Positions 41,557 to 50,552 of a DNA stretch of 64,000 bases are shown piece by piece. The DNA lies in NCBI RefSeq assembly GCF_022288825.1, contig NZ_JAKOOW010000024.1:70211-134210 (forward strand), given 5' to 3'. The notes beneath the pieces were generated by a model that worked only from the letters and a program-made list of their open reading frames with translations, did not search any database and was not told the origin of the DNA. A program made the translations under genes and the position numbers. The number at the start of each line of letters is the position of its first letter. The first letter of the stretch is position 1. This DNA is from Kingella pumchi. Its GTDB lineage: Bacteria; Pseudomonadota; Gammaproteobacteria; Burkholderiales; Neisseriaceae.

Positions 41557-44500
41557 ATGCGTCTCACCCACATCAAACTTGCCGGTTTCAAATCCTTTAC
41601 CGACCCCACCACCATCCACGTGCCCGGGCAGCTGGTGGCGGTGATCGGCCCCAACGGCTGCGGCAAATCGAATGTGATCGACGCGGTGCGCTGGGTGCTG
41701 GGCGAGGCTTCGGCCAAGCAGCTGCGCGGCGAGAGCATGCAGGACGTGATTTTCAACGGTGCCGCCACCCGCCGGCCGGCGCCCAGGGCGTCGGTGGAAC
41801 TGGTATTCGACAACGGCGACCACAGCCTGCAGGGCGCGTGGGGGCAGTATGCCGAAGTCAGCATCCGCCGCCAGCTCACCCGCCAGGGCGAATCGAGCTA
41901 CTACATCAACGGCCAGCCGGTGCGCCGCCGCGACATTACCGATTTGTTTTTGGGCACCGGCGTCGGCGCGCGCGGCTACGCAGTGATCGAGCAGGGCATG
42001 ATTTCGCGGATTATCGAAGCGCGGCCGGAAGAATTGCGCGCCTATATCGAAGAGGCGGCGGGCGTTTCCAAATACAAAGAGCGCCGCCGCGAAACCGAAA
42101 GCCGGCTCAAAGACACCCGCGAGCACCTGCAGCGGCTGGGCGATTTACAGGGCGAACTGGCGCGGCAGGTGGAAAAGCTGCACAAGCAGGCCGAGGCCGC
42201 CGAGCGCTATCGGGCGCTGAGCGACGAATTGCAGCACAGCCAGAACCGCTACGATTTCGCCCGCTGGCGCCAGGCGCTGGCCGATGCCGATGCCGCCGAG
42301 GCCGAACACGAGCAGGCACAGGCCGGACAGGACAGCCTGGCCGAGCGCCAGCAGGAATTGAACGAAGCGGTGCAGACCCTGCGTGCCGCCGAAGCCGAGC
42401 AGCAGGAAGCGCAAAACCGGCTCAACCGCGAACACGCGCTGCTGCGCGAGCAGAGCGCCCGTTTGGAAGAACAAATCCGCTCGCGCCAAAACCAGCGCCA
42501 GCGCATCGAGCGCGACCGCACCGCGATGGCTGCCGCCGTGCAGAAAATCGACCACGAGCAAAAACTCTTGCACGAGCAGGCGCAGGCTCTGGCCGACGAA
42601 GCCCAAGAGCTGGAAGCGCAGTTGGCGCTGCTGGCCGAAGAAACCGCCGCCTGCGAAGAGCGGCTGCCCGAACTCGAAGCCGCGCAGCAGCAGGGTGCCG
42701 CCGCCCGGCAAAACCAGCAGGACGAAGCCGGCCGCATCCGCCGCGAGCTGGCCGTCAAGCAGCAGCAGTTGCAGTACAGCCGCAGCGGCATCGCCCAAAT
42801 CCAAGCGCGTCAGTCGCGCCTGCAGCAGGAAGCCGCCGCGCTGAATCTGCCCGCTGCCGACGAGCTGGCCGCCGCCCAGCTGGCCGCCGCTGAAATACAG
42901 GCGCAGTACCAAACGGCCGAGCAGGTTTTGCAGGCGTTGGAACAACAATCGGGCAGCCTGAAAACCGATTTTCAGGCTGCCCAAGCTGCTGCGGGAGAAG
43001 CCGAACGCCGCCTGCTGGCCTTACAGGCCGAGCAACAAACCCTACGCGCCCTGACCGAAGAAGCGGCGGCGGGCGACTTTTGGCAGGGCAGGGCAGAAGC
43101 CGCCGCTCCCGCGCTGTGGCAGCACATCCGCGTGCCGCAGCAGTGGCAGGCGGCGCTGGCGGCGGTATTGGGCGAGCGCCTGCACGCGCGGGCGCTGCCG
43201 CCGGATTTCGCCCCGGCCGCGCCGCTTGCCGCCGCCCCCGCCGCCTGGTTCGACCGCGAAGCCGCCGCGCCGCAGTCCGCCCGCCCCGCGCAGGCGCTGT
43301 TAAACCAAATTCAGGCGGAAAAACCGTTTCAGGCTGCCTTAAACCATTGGTTGGCGGGCGTGCTGTGCGCCCCCGATTTGGATTACGCGCTGGCCAACCG
43401 CAACAGGCTGGCCGAGGGCGAATGCTGGCTGACGCCCGAAGGCCACCGGATCGACCGCATCGGCGTGCTGCTGCACCACGCCGCTGATGCCGCGCGGCTG
43501 ATGCGCCAGCAAAGCCGTCTGGCCGAACTCGACAGCCTGCTGGCCGACGCCGCGCCCGCTTTTCAGGCTGCTGCCGAGCGCGCCCAAAGCCTGTCGCAGC
43601 AATATGAAGCGCTGGATGCCGAACAGCGCCGCGCCCAGGCCGAGCAGCGCCGCCTGGCCGCCGAACTCAACGGCGCCCGCCAGCAGGCCGGCGAGATGCT
43701 GGCGCGCACCAACCAGGGCCAGCTGCGCCGCGAGCACATCGAGCAGGAGTTGGCGCAGTTGGCGCAGGAAGCCGAAGAGCTGGCCTACACCGCCGCCACG
43801 CTGGAAGACGATGCCGCGCTGCTTACCGAGTCTGCCGCAGGCTTGAACGAAAGCCATGCCGAAGCCGAAGCCGTCTACCGCGGGCAGCAGCAGGCGCTCA
43901 AGCAGGCGCAGCTGGCCTTGCTGGAAGCCAACCGCCGCCACGGCGCCGCCGAAATCGCCGTCCACCGCAGCCGCGAGCAGCAGCAAAGCCTACGCGAGCG
44001 CATCGCCGCGCTGGAAGCGCAAAAGGCCGACTGGCAGGAGCGCCAGAGCGAATTGGAGCTGGTCAGCGCCGAAGAGCCGGACGAGAGCGAGCAGTATCTG
44101 CGTTTGGAAGAGCTGGGCGAGACGATGTCCGCGCTCGATGAGCAGATTCAGGCTGCCACCGCCGCGCTCGCCGCCACCCGTGCCCAAGGGCAGGCGCAGT
44201 ATCAGGCTTTGCAGGACTTGTCCGCCAGCCAGCCGCAATGGCAGGCCGCCGCGCAAAACGCCCTGCTCAAACAGCAGGAAGCCCTGCTCAACGCCAAGCA
44301 TTTTCACGACGCGCTCACCGCCCGCGAAGCCGGTTTCGACGAGCTTGCCGCCGAGTTCGAGCGCGAAGGCAGCCTGAAAGACGCAGGCAGCCTGAAAGAT
44401 TTGCCGCAGCAGATCGAGCGCCTGAACAACAGCATCCGCGCGCTCGGCGCCGTCAATCTGGCCGCGCTCGACGAACTTGCCGAAGCCTGCGAGCGCGACG

Positions 44501-45060
44501 ATTACTACCGTAGCCAGAGCGAAGACGTCCAAGCCGCCATCGCCCTGCTGGAAGAAGCCATCGCCCAAATCGACCGGGAAACCAAAGAGCGCTTCAAAAC
44601 CACCTTCGATGCCGTCAACGAAAAAGTACGCAGCTTTTTCCCCACGCTGTTTGGCGGCGGCGAAGCGGCGCTGCATATGGTCGGCGACGATCTGCTCAGC
44701 GCCGGCGTGTCGATTATGGCGCGCCCGCCTGGCAAGAAAAATTCCACCATCCACCTACTCTCCGGCGGCGAAAAAGCGCTGACCGCCATGAGTCTGGTGT
44801 TTGCCCTGTTCAGCCTGAACCCCGCACCGTTTTGCCTTTTGGACGAAGTCGATGCCCCGCTCGATGACGCCAACACCACCCGTTTTTGCAATCTGGTCAA
44901 AGAGATGAGCGCGCAAACCCAGTTTCTCTACATCTCCCACAACCGCCTGACCATGGAAATGGCCGAACAGCTGATCGGCGTAACCATGCAGGAAAAAGGC
45001 GTCTCGCGCATCGTCGCCGTCGATATCAAACAGGCGCTGCAAATGGCCGAGGCAGCCTGA
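41557..45060 (+). CDS. smc: chromosome partition protein SMC
   Basis: ATPase that compacts and segregates the chromosome as a dimer with ScpA and ScpB. The 1167-residue protein has Walker A GPNGCGKSN at 31-39. Long Gln/Glu/Ala-rich coiled coils (about 165-500 and 680-990) flank a hinge domain at about 510-660. The C-terminal head carries LSGGEKALTAMSL and the Walker B FCLLDEVDAPLDDAN. DUS copies are read inside coiled-coil stretches: GSLKTDFQAAQAA near 468 and two GSLK near 940. The stop codon TGA itself belongs to a DUS (GGCAGCCTGA). scpA and scpB are not adjacent. Confidence 0.96.
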   Translation: MRLTHIKLAGFKSFTDPTTIHVPGQLVAVIGPNGCGKSNVIDAVRWVLGEASAKQLRGESMQDVIFNGAATRRPAPRASVELVFDNGDHSLQGAWGQYAEVSIRRQLTRQGESSYYINGQPVRRRDITDLFLGTGVGARGYAVIEQGMISRIIEARPEELRAYIEEAAGVSKYKERRRETESRLKDTREHLQRLGDLQGELARQVEKLHKQAEAAERYRALSDELQHSQNRYDFARWRQALADADAAEAEHEQAQAGQDSLAERQQELNEAVQTLRAAEAEQQEAQNRLNREHALLREQSARLEEQIRSRQNQRQRIERDRTAMAAAVQKIDHEQKLLHEQAQALADEAQELEAQLALLAEETAACEERLPELEAAQQQGAAARQNQQDEAGRIRRELAVKQQQLQYSRSGIAQIQARQSRLQQEAAALNLPAADELAAAQLAAAEIQAQYQTAEQVLQALEQQSGSLKTDFQAAQAAAGEAERRLLALQAEQQTLRALTEEAAAGDFWQGRAEAAAPALWQHIRVPQQWQAALAAVLGERLHARALPPDFAPAAPLAAAPAAWFDREAAAPQSARPAQALLNQIQAEKPFQAALNHWLAGVLCAPDLDYALANRNRLAEGECWLTPEGHRIDRIGVLLHHAADAARLMRQQSRLAELDSLLADAAPAFQAAAERAQSLSQQYEALDAEQRRAQAEQRRLAAELNGARQQAGEMLARTNQGQLRREHIEQELAQLAQEAEELAYTAATLEDDAALLTESAAGLNESHAEAEAVYRGQQQALKQAQLALLEANRRHGAAEIAVHRSREQQQSLRERIAALEAQKADWQERQSELELVSAEEPDESEQYLRLEELGETMSALDEQIQAATAALAATRAQGQAQYQALQDLSASQPQWQAAAQNALLKQQEALLNAKHFHDALTAREAGFDELAAEFEREGSLKDAGSLKDLPQQIERLNNSIRALGAVNLAALDELAEACERDDYYRSQSEDVQAAIALLEEAIAQIDRETKERFKTTFDAVNEKVRSFFPTLFGGGEAALHMVGDDLLSAGVSIMARPPGKKNSTIHLLSGGEKALTAMSLVFALFSLNPAPFCLLDEVDAPLDDANTTRFCNLVKEMSAQTQFLYISHNRLTMEMAEQLIGVTMQEKGVSRIVAVDIKQALQMAEAA

Positions 45061-45080
45061 AAAAGGTTTCAGGCTGCCTG
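45050..45080. terminator. DUS-pair hairpin overlapping the smc stop
   Basis: AGGCAGCCTGAAA and TTTCAGGCTGCCT; the first arm contains the last smc codons and the TGA stop. Confidence 0.55.
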
Positions 45081-45135
45081 CCGTCTTTAAGTCTTCTAAC
45101 TGTTTATCAAACCGAATTTATCAAACCGAAAGCCG

Positions 45136-45495
45136 ATGATGTCAGCCCCCACCGAACAAGATTTCTCCGCCATCACCGCCGCCTTTACCGCCGTCTGCCC
45201 CGAAGACGTAGAGCGGCTGATTGCCGGCGGCCGCAGCGCCGTGGTGTTTTTCGGCCGCGAAAGCTGCTCCTACTGCCGCCGTTTCCTGCCCAAACTCGCC
45301 CGCGCCGTCCGGCAGACGGGCGCGGCGGTACATTTTGCCGACAGCCGCGACAAAGCCGCCTGGGCAGAGCTGCGCGCCACCTACGCCATCCGCACCGTCC
45401 CCGCCCTGTTGCGCCTGCCCGAGGGCGAAGCGGTGTGCGATTCGTCGTTAAGCGAAGAGCGGATTGCGGCGTTTCTGACGGCGCAGGCAGCCTGA
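45136..45495 (+). CDS. thioredoxin-like protein
   Basis: A 119-residue protein with a thioredoxin fold: strand VVFFGRESCSYCRRFLPKLA with a CSYC redox pair at about 49-52, a helix, and the cis-proline strand TVPALLRLPEG near 92. There is no signal peptide, so it is cytoplasmic. It resembles small thioredoxins annotated as bacteriocin-transport accessory proteins; the partner is unknown. MM start: either of two adjacent ATGs could be used. The final AQAA and TGA stop come from a DUS. Confidence 0.75.
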   Translation: MMSAPTEQDFSAITAAFTAVCPEDVERLIAGGRSAVVFFGRESCSYCRRFLPKLARAVRQTGAAVHFADSRDKAAWAELRATYAIRTVPALLRLPEGEAVCDSSLSEERIAAFLTAQAA

Positions 45496-45511
45496 AAAAC
45501 TTGCCCGACCC

Positions 45512-45559
45512 AAAAAAGCAGCCTGAAAACCGTTTGCTGCGGTTTTCAGGCTGCTTTTT
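45512..45559. terminator. DUS-pair terminator between convergent genes
   Basis: AAAAAAGCAGCCTGAAAACCG and CGGTTTTCAGGCTGCTTTTT form a stem of about 20 bases, with T runs both ways, between the thioredoxin-like gene and pth. Confidence 0.75.
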
Positions 45560-45576
45560 GTGCGGCTCGGCGGCGC

Positions 45577-46164
45577 TTAGTCGAAACCGGGTTGTTTGCC
45601 GTGCAAAAAGCGCACGGCTTCGTCGCGGCTGCCTTCGAGTATCAGCGGCATGGCGGCCAGCGATTTGGCGACGGCGCGCTCGATCAGTTCGCGCTCGGCG
45701 GCGGGCGGTTTGCCGAGCACGAAGCTGGTTACCAGATTGCGGTCACCCGGGTGGCCGATGCCCAGGCGCAGGCGGTAGAAGTCGGGGGTGCCCAGCCGCG
45801 CTTGGATGTCTTTGAGGCCGTTGTGGCCGCCGTTGCCGCCGCCGATTTTGAAGCGGGTTTGGCCGCAGGGGATGTCCAACTCGTCGTGGGCGACGAGGAT
45901 TTGGTCGGGGCGGATTTTGTAAAACTGCGCCAAGGGGGCGACGGACTGGCCGGAGAGGTTCATAAAGGTGTCGGGCTTGAGCAGCCAGATGTCGCCCTGC
46001 GGCCGCTCGGCGCGCGCTGCCTGGCCGTGGTATTTTTTCTGGCTTTGGAAGGAGACGCCCCAGGCGTGCGCCAGCTCGTCGAGAAACCAGAAGCCGGCGT
46101 TGTGGCGGGTGTGTTCGTATTGGCTGCCGGGGTTGCCCAGGCCGACGATCAGTTTGATGTCCAT
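45577..46164 (-). CDS. pth: peptidyl-tRNA hydrolase
   Basis: Recycles peptidyl-tRNA that drops off the ribosome. The 195-residue protein has the catalytic pocket residues N11, H21 (in EHTRHNAGF) and the HDELDIP aspartate near 94, plus the GGNGGHNGLK motif. The start at 46164 gives MDIKLIVGLGN. It lies downstream of serB with a palindromic DUS between (about 46185-46201). Confidence 0.95.
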   Translation of the reverse strand: MDIKLIVGLGNPGSQYEHTRHNAGFWFLDELAHAWGVSFQSQKKYHGQAARAERPQGDIWLLKPDTFMNLSGQSVAPLAQFYKIRPDQILVAHDELDIPCGQTRFKIGGGNGGHNGLKDIQARLGTPDFYRLRLGIGHPGDRNLVTSFVLGKPPAAERELIERAVAKSLAAMPLILEGSRDEAVRFLHGKQPGFD

Positions 46165-46203
46165 AATCTGCAATCTGTAAAAGGTTTCAGGCTGCCTGAA
46201 AGC

Positions 46204-47040
46204 TCAGGCAAACCAGCCGCGCAGGGCTTCGAGCCCCATGTGGCGGATGTTGAGCGCGGCTTGGGCGCGGGTTTTGGGTTTGGCGTGGTAGGCGATGCCG
46301 AAACCGGCGGCCTGCAGCATCGGGATGTCGTTGGCACCGTCGCCGACGGCGGCAACCTGATGCCGCTTTAGACCGAGCGCCAGGCGGTGTTCTTCCAGCA
46401 GCCGCGCTTTGGCAGCGGCATCGATAACCGGGCCGACGACCCTGCCGGTGAGTTTGCCGCCGGCGGTTTCCAAGGTGTTGGCATACGCCCAGTCCAGTCC
46501 CAGCCGCTCTTTGAGCCGCTCGGTAAAAAAGGTGAAACCGCCGGAAACCAGCAGAAACTTCACTTGGTGCTTTTTGCATTCGGCCAGCAGATACTCGGCG
46601 CCGGGCGACAGGCGCAGCGCGTGTTCGTACACATCATCCAGCACGCTTTCGGGCAGGCCGGCCAGCAGGGCGACGCGCTCGCGCAGCGAGTCTTCAAAGT
46701 CCATCTCGCCGCGCATCGCCCGCTCGGTTACCGCCGCCACTTGTTCTTTCAAACCGGCTGCGGCGGCGATTTCGTCGATGCACTCGATGGTAATCAGCGT
46801 GCTGTCCATATCGCTGACAATCAGCCCCAAATCGGCAAAGGCGGTATCGGCCAGCAGCGCGTATTCGGCACCCGCCGCATCCAATTCGGCGGCCACTTCC
46901 GCGGGAATAGCGGCATCTGCGGCTACGGCAAGGCGCAGGCTGCTGCCGGTTATGCTTTCAGGCAGCCTGAAATGCCGCGCGGTCTGCACCAGCGGCAGAG
47001 CGGCCAAGTTCGGGTGTTGGATAACGAAAACCTGTTTCAT
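46204..47040 (-). CDS. serB: phosphoserine phosphatase
   Basis: Last step of serine synthesis. The 278-residue HAD-family enzyme has the nucleophile motif DMDST at 77-81, SGGFTFF around 160, and the metal-binding GDGANDIPML near 230. The first ~70 residues form a small ACT-like domain as in E. coli SerB and contain a DUS read as FRLPES (24-29). Its stop lies 39 bases upstream of the pth start with a palindromic DUS between, so the two may be co-transcribed. Confidence 0.94.
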   Translation of the reverse strand: MKQVFVIQHPNLAALPLVQTARHFRLPESITGSSLRLAVAADAAIPAEVAAELDAAGAEYALLADTAFADLGLIVSDMDSTLITIECIDEIAAAAGLKEQVAAVTERAMRGEMDFEDSLRERVALLAGLPESVLDDVYEHALRLSPGAEYLLAECKKHQVKFLLVSGGFTFFTERLKERLGLDWAYANTLETAGGKLTGRVVGPVIDAAAKARLLEEHRLALGLKRHQVAAVGDGANDIPMLQAAGFGIAYHAKPKTRAQAALNIRHMGLEALRGWFA

Positions 47041-47109
47041 CTAGGGTGCCGTTTTGAAAAAACGCCGCATTTTACAGACGCGGCGGCAGGGTGCAAGCGC
47101 GGCAGTCAA

Positions 47110-47151
47110 AAAGGCAGCCTGAAAAGCGTGTTTACGGCTTTCAGGCTGCCT
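47110..47151. terminator. DUS-pair hairpin after the SDR gene
   Basis: AAAAGGCAGCCTGAAAAGC and GGCTTTCAGGCTGCCT inverted pair, 24 bases beyond the stop of the SDR gene on the minus strand. Confidence 0.6.
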
Positions 47152-47174
47152 GTTGTTTGCGCTTAAGGTGGTAT

Positions 47175-48014
47175 TTATCCGCCGAACAACCGGCTGAAAA
47201 AGCCGCGCTTGGGTGCCGGCTCGGCAGCTTGCTTATCTTCTGTCGCCGCCGGCTCGGGTGCGGGGCGGTAAACGGGATGACGGTCGAAACTCTGCGACAC
47301 CGGCATCATCTCCAGATAATTGACATTAACGTGCTTGGGCGTCTGATACAGCCACAGCGCGGCGGCGGCGACGTCTTCGGGCGCGAGCGCCTGCACGCCT
47401 TCGTAAACGGCGGCGGCGCGCGCTTCGTCGCCCTTAAAGCGCACCTGCGAAAACTCGGTGCCGCCGCACAGGCCGGGTTCGATATTGCTCACGCGCACGC
47501 CGCTGCCGTGCAAATCGGCGCGCAGGTTCAGGCTGAATTGGTGCACAAAGGCTTTAGTGGCGCCGTACACATTGCTGCCCGGGTAGGGGTAGCTGCCGGC
47601 AATCGAGCCGATATTGATCACGTAGCCTTCGCCGCGCGCCACCATCTCCGGCAACACTTGGCGGGTGAGATAGGCCAGGCCGGTGATATTGGTGGCGATC
47701 ATGTTTTCCCAGTCGGCAAAATCGGCCTGGTGGGCGGGGGAAAGATCGAGCGCCAGACCGGCGTTGTTGATCAGGCAGTCAATACTGCGGAAGGCTTCGG
47801 GCGCTTCGGCCAGCGACGATAAGGCGGCATCAACCGATTCTTTGCTGCGCACGTCCATCGCCAAAGGATGAAACAACTCGCCCAATTCGGCTTTCAGTCC
47901 GTCCAAACGCTCGCTGCGGCGGGCGGCGCCGATAACGGCAATGCCCGCGGCGGCAAACTGGCGCGCCATCGCCGCGCCAAACCCTGCGGAAGCTCCGGTA
48001 ATCAATACGGCCAT
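47175..48014 (-). CDS. SDR-family oxidoreductase (YdfG-like)
   Basis: A 279-residue NAD(P)-dependent dehydrogenase. The cofactor motif is TGASAGFG (6-13), NNAG follows near 88, and the catalytic Ser-Tyr-Lys is in GSIAGSYPYPGSNVYGATKAF (the Y-x3-K is YGATK). A YLEMMPVSQSF ending of the core resembles YdfG-type 3-hydroxy acid or serine dehydrogenases. An extra tail of ~30 residues rich in Pro/Ala/Glu ends in KRGFFSRLFGG, an amphipathic segment not usual for the family. Divergent from the cytochrome c' gene. Confidence 0.85.
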   Translation of the reverse strand: MAVLITGASAGFGAAMARQFAAAGIAVIGAARRSERLDGLKAELGELFHPLAMDVRSKESVDAALSSLAEAPEAFRSIDCLINNAGLALDLSPAHQADFADWENMIATNITGLAYLTRQVLPEMVARGEGYVINIGSIAGSYPYPGSNVYGATKAFVHQFSLNLRADLHGSGVRVSNIEPGLCGGTEFSQVRFKGDEARAAAVYEGVQALAPEDVAAAALWLYQTPKHVNVNYLEMMPVSQSFDRHPVYRPAPEPAATEDKQAAEPAPKRGFFSRLFGG

Positions 48015-48041
48015 GATTTTTTCCTTTCCGTGAAATTAAGG

Positions 48042-48047
48042 TATGAT
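48042..48047 (+). promoter_or_regulatory. -10 box of the cytochrome c' gene
   Basis: TATGAT followed by GCGCCGC, 94 bases before the ATG. A DUS lies in the leader. Confidence 0.45.
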
Positions 48048-48140
48048 GCGCCGCCTTTGCGCCGGCCTTTCGGCTTCAGGCAGCCTGAAAAACACAGCGA
48101 TAATAACACCGACGCCGCATCACACGATAGGAACACCCGC

Positions 48141-48596
48141 ATGAAAAAACCGATTTTGATTTTTGCCCTGAGCGCTCTGCTGCTGGCCGCCTGCGACGGC
48201 GGCGCAGGTGCGGGTGGCGCCAAAGGGCCGCTGTCCGAAGAGCGCAGCATCGCCTTCAAAACCTTTATGCCCGGTTTTTCGCGCATGGGCAAAATGGCCA
48301 AGGGCGACGAAGCCTATGTGCCCGAGCAGTTTGAAAAACTGGCGCAGACCTTCAGCAGCGAAGCGCGCGAGCCTTTCGAGTATTTCGCCAGCGACCCCGA
48401 AGGCAACGGCGACGCGCTGCCCGGCATCTGGCAGCAGCCGCAGCAGTTTAAGGCCGAGCAGGACAAATTTTTCGCTGCGGTGGACGAACTCAACGCCGCC
48501 GCCAAAAGCCAGAAACTCGACGACATCCGCGCCGCCTACGCCAAAGTGGAAGAAAGCTGCACCAGCTGCCACAGCAGCTACCGTCGGCCGAAATAG
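48141..48596 (+). CDS. cytochrome c' lipoprotein
   Basis: A 151-residue class II cytochrome c attached to the membrane by lipid (lipobox LAAC, cysteine 18). The single heme site CTSCH lies near the C-terminus (140-144), as is diagnostic for the four-helix cytochrome c' fold. Lipoprotein cytochromes c' in Neisseria protect against nitric oxide, so this is the likely role. A much longer upstream frame overlaps the divergent SDR gene and is rejected. A DUS terminator follows. Confidence 0.88.
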   Translation: MKKPILIFALSALLLAACDGGAGAGGAKGPLSEERSIAFKTFMPGFSRMGKMAKGDEAYVPEQFEKLAQTFSSEAREPFEYFASDPEGNGDALPGIWQQPQQFKAEQDKFFAAVDELNAAAKSQKLDDIRAAYAKVEESCTSCHSSYRRPK

Positions 48597-48616
48597 CCGC
48601 GCCGCCGTTGAATAAG

Positions 48617-48665
48617 AAAAAGCAGCCTGAAAAGCGTTTGGCACGTTTTTCAGGCTGCTTTTTTG
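48617..48665. terminator. DUS-pair terminator after cytochrome c'
   Basis: GAAAAAGCAGCCTGAAAA and TTTTTCAGGCTGCTTTTTT form a strong stem, 20 bases after the stop, with a T run. Confidence 0.7.
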
Positions 48666-48759
48666 CGCTTTAAAAAGCGGGAAAAAGGTTTCAGGCTGCT
48701 TGGGCGCTGTTTTTCTACGCTTCAGGCAGCCTGAAAACCGTCGGGCGCGACCTTAAGCC

Positions 48760-49215
48760 TTAATCCCAGTCTTGGGCGACAAAGCGGGCGCTCTGGCCTT
48801 GGTTGTTTTGCAAAATCAGATAATGGCCGTCGAGCCGGTAGCGGGTGAAGCTGCCGATGCGGCTGGAAAAATCGGCTTCCAGCTTCATGCGGCCGTCGCA
48901 ATACATGCGGGTGGCGGCGACGCTGCCAAAGCGGATGCGGCCTTCACGCTGCTGCGGCGCGGCGGTTTCAACGCTGAACATCAGCCGGTTGCAGCCCATA
49001 CTGCCGCTTGCTTGCGGCAGCGAAGTCAGGTTGATGCCGGCCTGCAGGCGCTGCAGCTCTTCGCGCCCGAAGCCCGGCCATTGTTCGAGCATCCATTGGC
49101 GTTTCAGGCCAAGCTGGGTGGTGGGTGCGGACTCGCTCTGCGGCGCGGGCTGGCCGGCGGTGCAGGCGGCAAGCATCAGCGTGCAGGCGGCAGCGGCAAG
49201 GGTGGGGCGGGTCAT
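48760..49215 (-). CDS. META/HslJ-like lipoprotein (copy 2)
   Basis: A 151-residue lipoprotein (LAAC, cysteine 18) related to the protein at 31824-32261. Shared features are LKRQWMLEQWPG, MGCNRLMFSV and MYCDGRMKLE, in the same order, plus a C-terminal strand pair (HYLILQNNQGQSARFV). The GCNGI of copy 1 is GCNRL here. Function unknown; probably anchored in the outer membrane. Confidence 0.72.
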   Translation of the reverse strand: MTRPTLAAAACTLMLAACTAGQPAPQSESAPTTQLGLKRQWMLEQWPGFGREELQRLQAGINLTSLPQASGSMGCNRLMFSVETAAPQQREGRIRFGSVAATRMYCDGRMKLEADFSSRIGSFTRYRLDGHYLILQNNQGQSARFVAQDWD

Positions 49216-49431
49216 GGTCTTTTCTTTCTAAACGGGTGGGGCTGGCTTGGGCGGATGCAGGCAGCCTGAAAGTTTTGCGGCAGGCGGATTGTAGCCGTTT
49301 GCGCGGCGGCGGGCGAACCGGCGTTTTTTTTTCAGGCTGCAGATGGTACAGAGTCGGGCAATAAAGTGCCGCCAAAGCCGGAAAAGCAGCCTGAAAGCGC
49401 CAAGCGCCTTTTCAGACTGCCGGCAGGGGTT

Positions 49432-49437
49432 TACAAT
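49432..49437 (+). promoter_or_regulatory. -10 box of the export operon
   Basis: TACAAT 42 bases before the adaptor ATG, with a very strong AGAGGAGGC ribosome site at 49465-49473. The promoter would drive the adaptor, ATPase/permease and second permease. Confidence 0.5.
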
Positions 49438-49478
49438 CGATTACATTCCAATAACGTTTCGCATTAGAGGAGGCGGAT

Positions 49479-50552
49479 ATGGCTAAAAAGCTGTTACTGG
49501 GATTAGTGCTGGCGCTGGTGGCCGGGTTTGCCGCTTACCGTTTCGGTTTCAGCGGCGGCGAAGACCCGCTGGCCGGCATTGCCCGCGCCAACGGCCGGTT
49601 GGAGTTCGAGCGCTTGGACGTGGCGACGCTATATGCCGGCCGCATCGAGCGCGTGGAAGTGGACGAGGGCGACGAAGTGGCGTCCGGCGCGGTGCTGGCG
49701 CGGCTGGAATCGGCCACCACCGAAACCCAGGTGGCCGAAGCGCGGGCGCGGCGCGGCCAGCTCGAGCAGAGCGTGCGCCGCGCCCAAGCGCAGGTGGAAG
49801 CGCAGCGCCAGCAGCTCAAAACCGCGCAGATGGATGCCGACAACGCCCGTGCGCTGTACCGCGACGGCCTGATTTCCCAGTCCGAACTCAATGCCCGTCT
49901 GGCGCAGCGCGATGCGGCGCAGGCGGCGGTGCAGGCAGCGCGCTCGGCAGCGGCCGAAGCGCAGTCGGGCGTGGGGCAGGCGCAGGCGCTGGTGGATCGG
50001 GCGTCGTCGGTGATGGACGATTTGGCCGTGCGTGCGCCCAAAGCCGGCCGGGTGGAATATGTGCTGGCGCAGCCCGGCGGCGTGCTGCCGGCTGGCGGGC
50101 GGGTGGTGAGCCTGCTGGATTTGGACGACGCGGGCATGGATATTTTTCTGGCCGCGCCCGATATCAACCGCATTCCGCTGGGCAGCGAAGCGCGGCTGGT
50201 GTTCGACGGGCTGGACGCGGTATTTCCGGCGCGGGTAAGGCATGTGGCGGCACAGGCGCAGTTCACTCCCAAATTTGTCGAAACTGCCGAAGAGCGCACG
50301 CGGCTGATGTTCCGCGTACGGCTGAAAATCGACGCCGACACCGCCCGCCGCTACCGCCGCTGGCTCAAAGGCGGCATGACCGCCACCGGCTATGTGCGGC
50401 TCGACCAAACCCAATCCTGGCCGGCGCAGCTGGCGGTGAAACTGCCGCCGGCAGGGCAGCCTGAAAGTGCTGAGACCGCATCTGCTGTCCAAAAGCAGCC
50501 TGAAAACCCGAGCAGGCAGCCTGAAAACGCTGCTTCCGGGGCGCGGTCGTGA
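49479..50552 (+). CDS. HlyD-family membrane fusion protein (YhiI-like)
   Basis: Periplasmic adaptor of an export system. The 357-residue protein has one N-terminal membrane helix (4-23), a biotinyl/lipoyl-like half (RIERVEVDEGDEVASGAVLARLE), an alpha-helical hairpin coiled coil (about 75-165) and the second lipoyl half (VRAPKAGRVEYVLAQPG). A beta-barrel region follows. The last ~40 residues are encoded by three DUS copies (GQPES, KQPEN, RQPEN). The stop overlaps the GTG start of the next gene (GTGA). Confidence 0.9.
   Translation: MAKKLLLGLVLALVAGFAAYRFGFSGGEDPLAGIARANGRLEFERLDVATLYAGRIERVEVDEGDEVASGAVLARLESATTETQVAEARARRGQLEQSVRRAQAQVEAQRQQLKTAQMDADNARALYRDGLISQSELNARLAQRDAAQAAVQAARSAAAEAQSGVGQAQALVDRASSVMDDLAVRAPKAGRVEYVLAQPGGVLPAGGRVVSLLDLDDAGMDIFLAAPDINRIPLGSEARLVFDGLDAVFPARVRHVAAQAQFTPKFVETAEERTRLMFRVRLKIDADTARRYRRWLKGGMTATGYVRLDQTQSWPAQLAVKLPPAGQPESAETASAVQKQPENPSRQPENAASGARS
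50456..50530 (+). repeat. DUS cluster in the adaptor C-terminus
   Basis: Three GCAGCCTGAA copies in about 70 bases, all in the frame that reads QPE. They encode the polar tail of the HlyD-type protein. Confidence 0.85.

Noticed and set aside
47868..48140. N-terminal extension of the cytochrome c' gene
   Set aside because: It overlaps the divergent SDR gene and a DUS; the ATG at 48141 gives a standard lipoprotein signal peptide.
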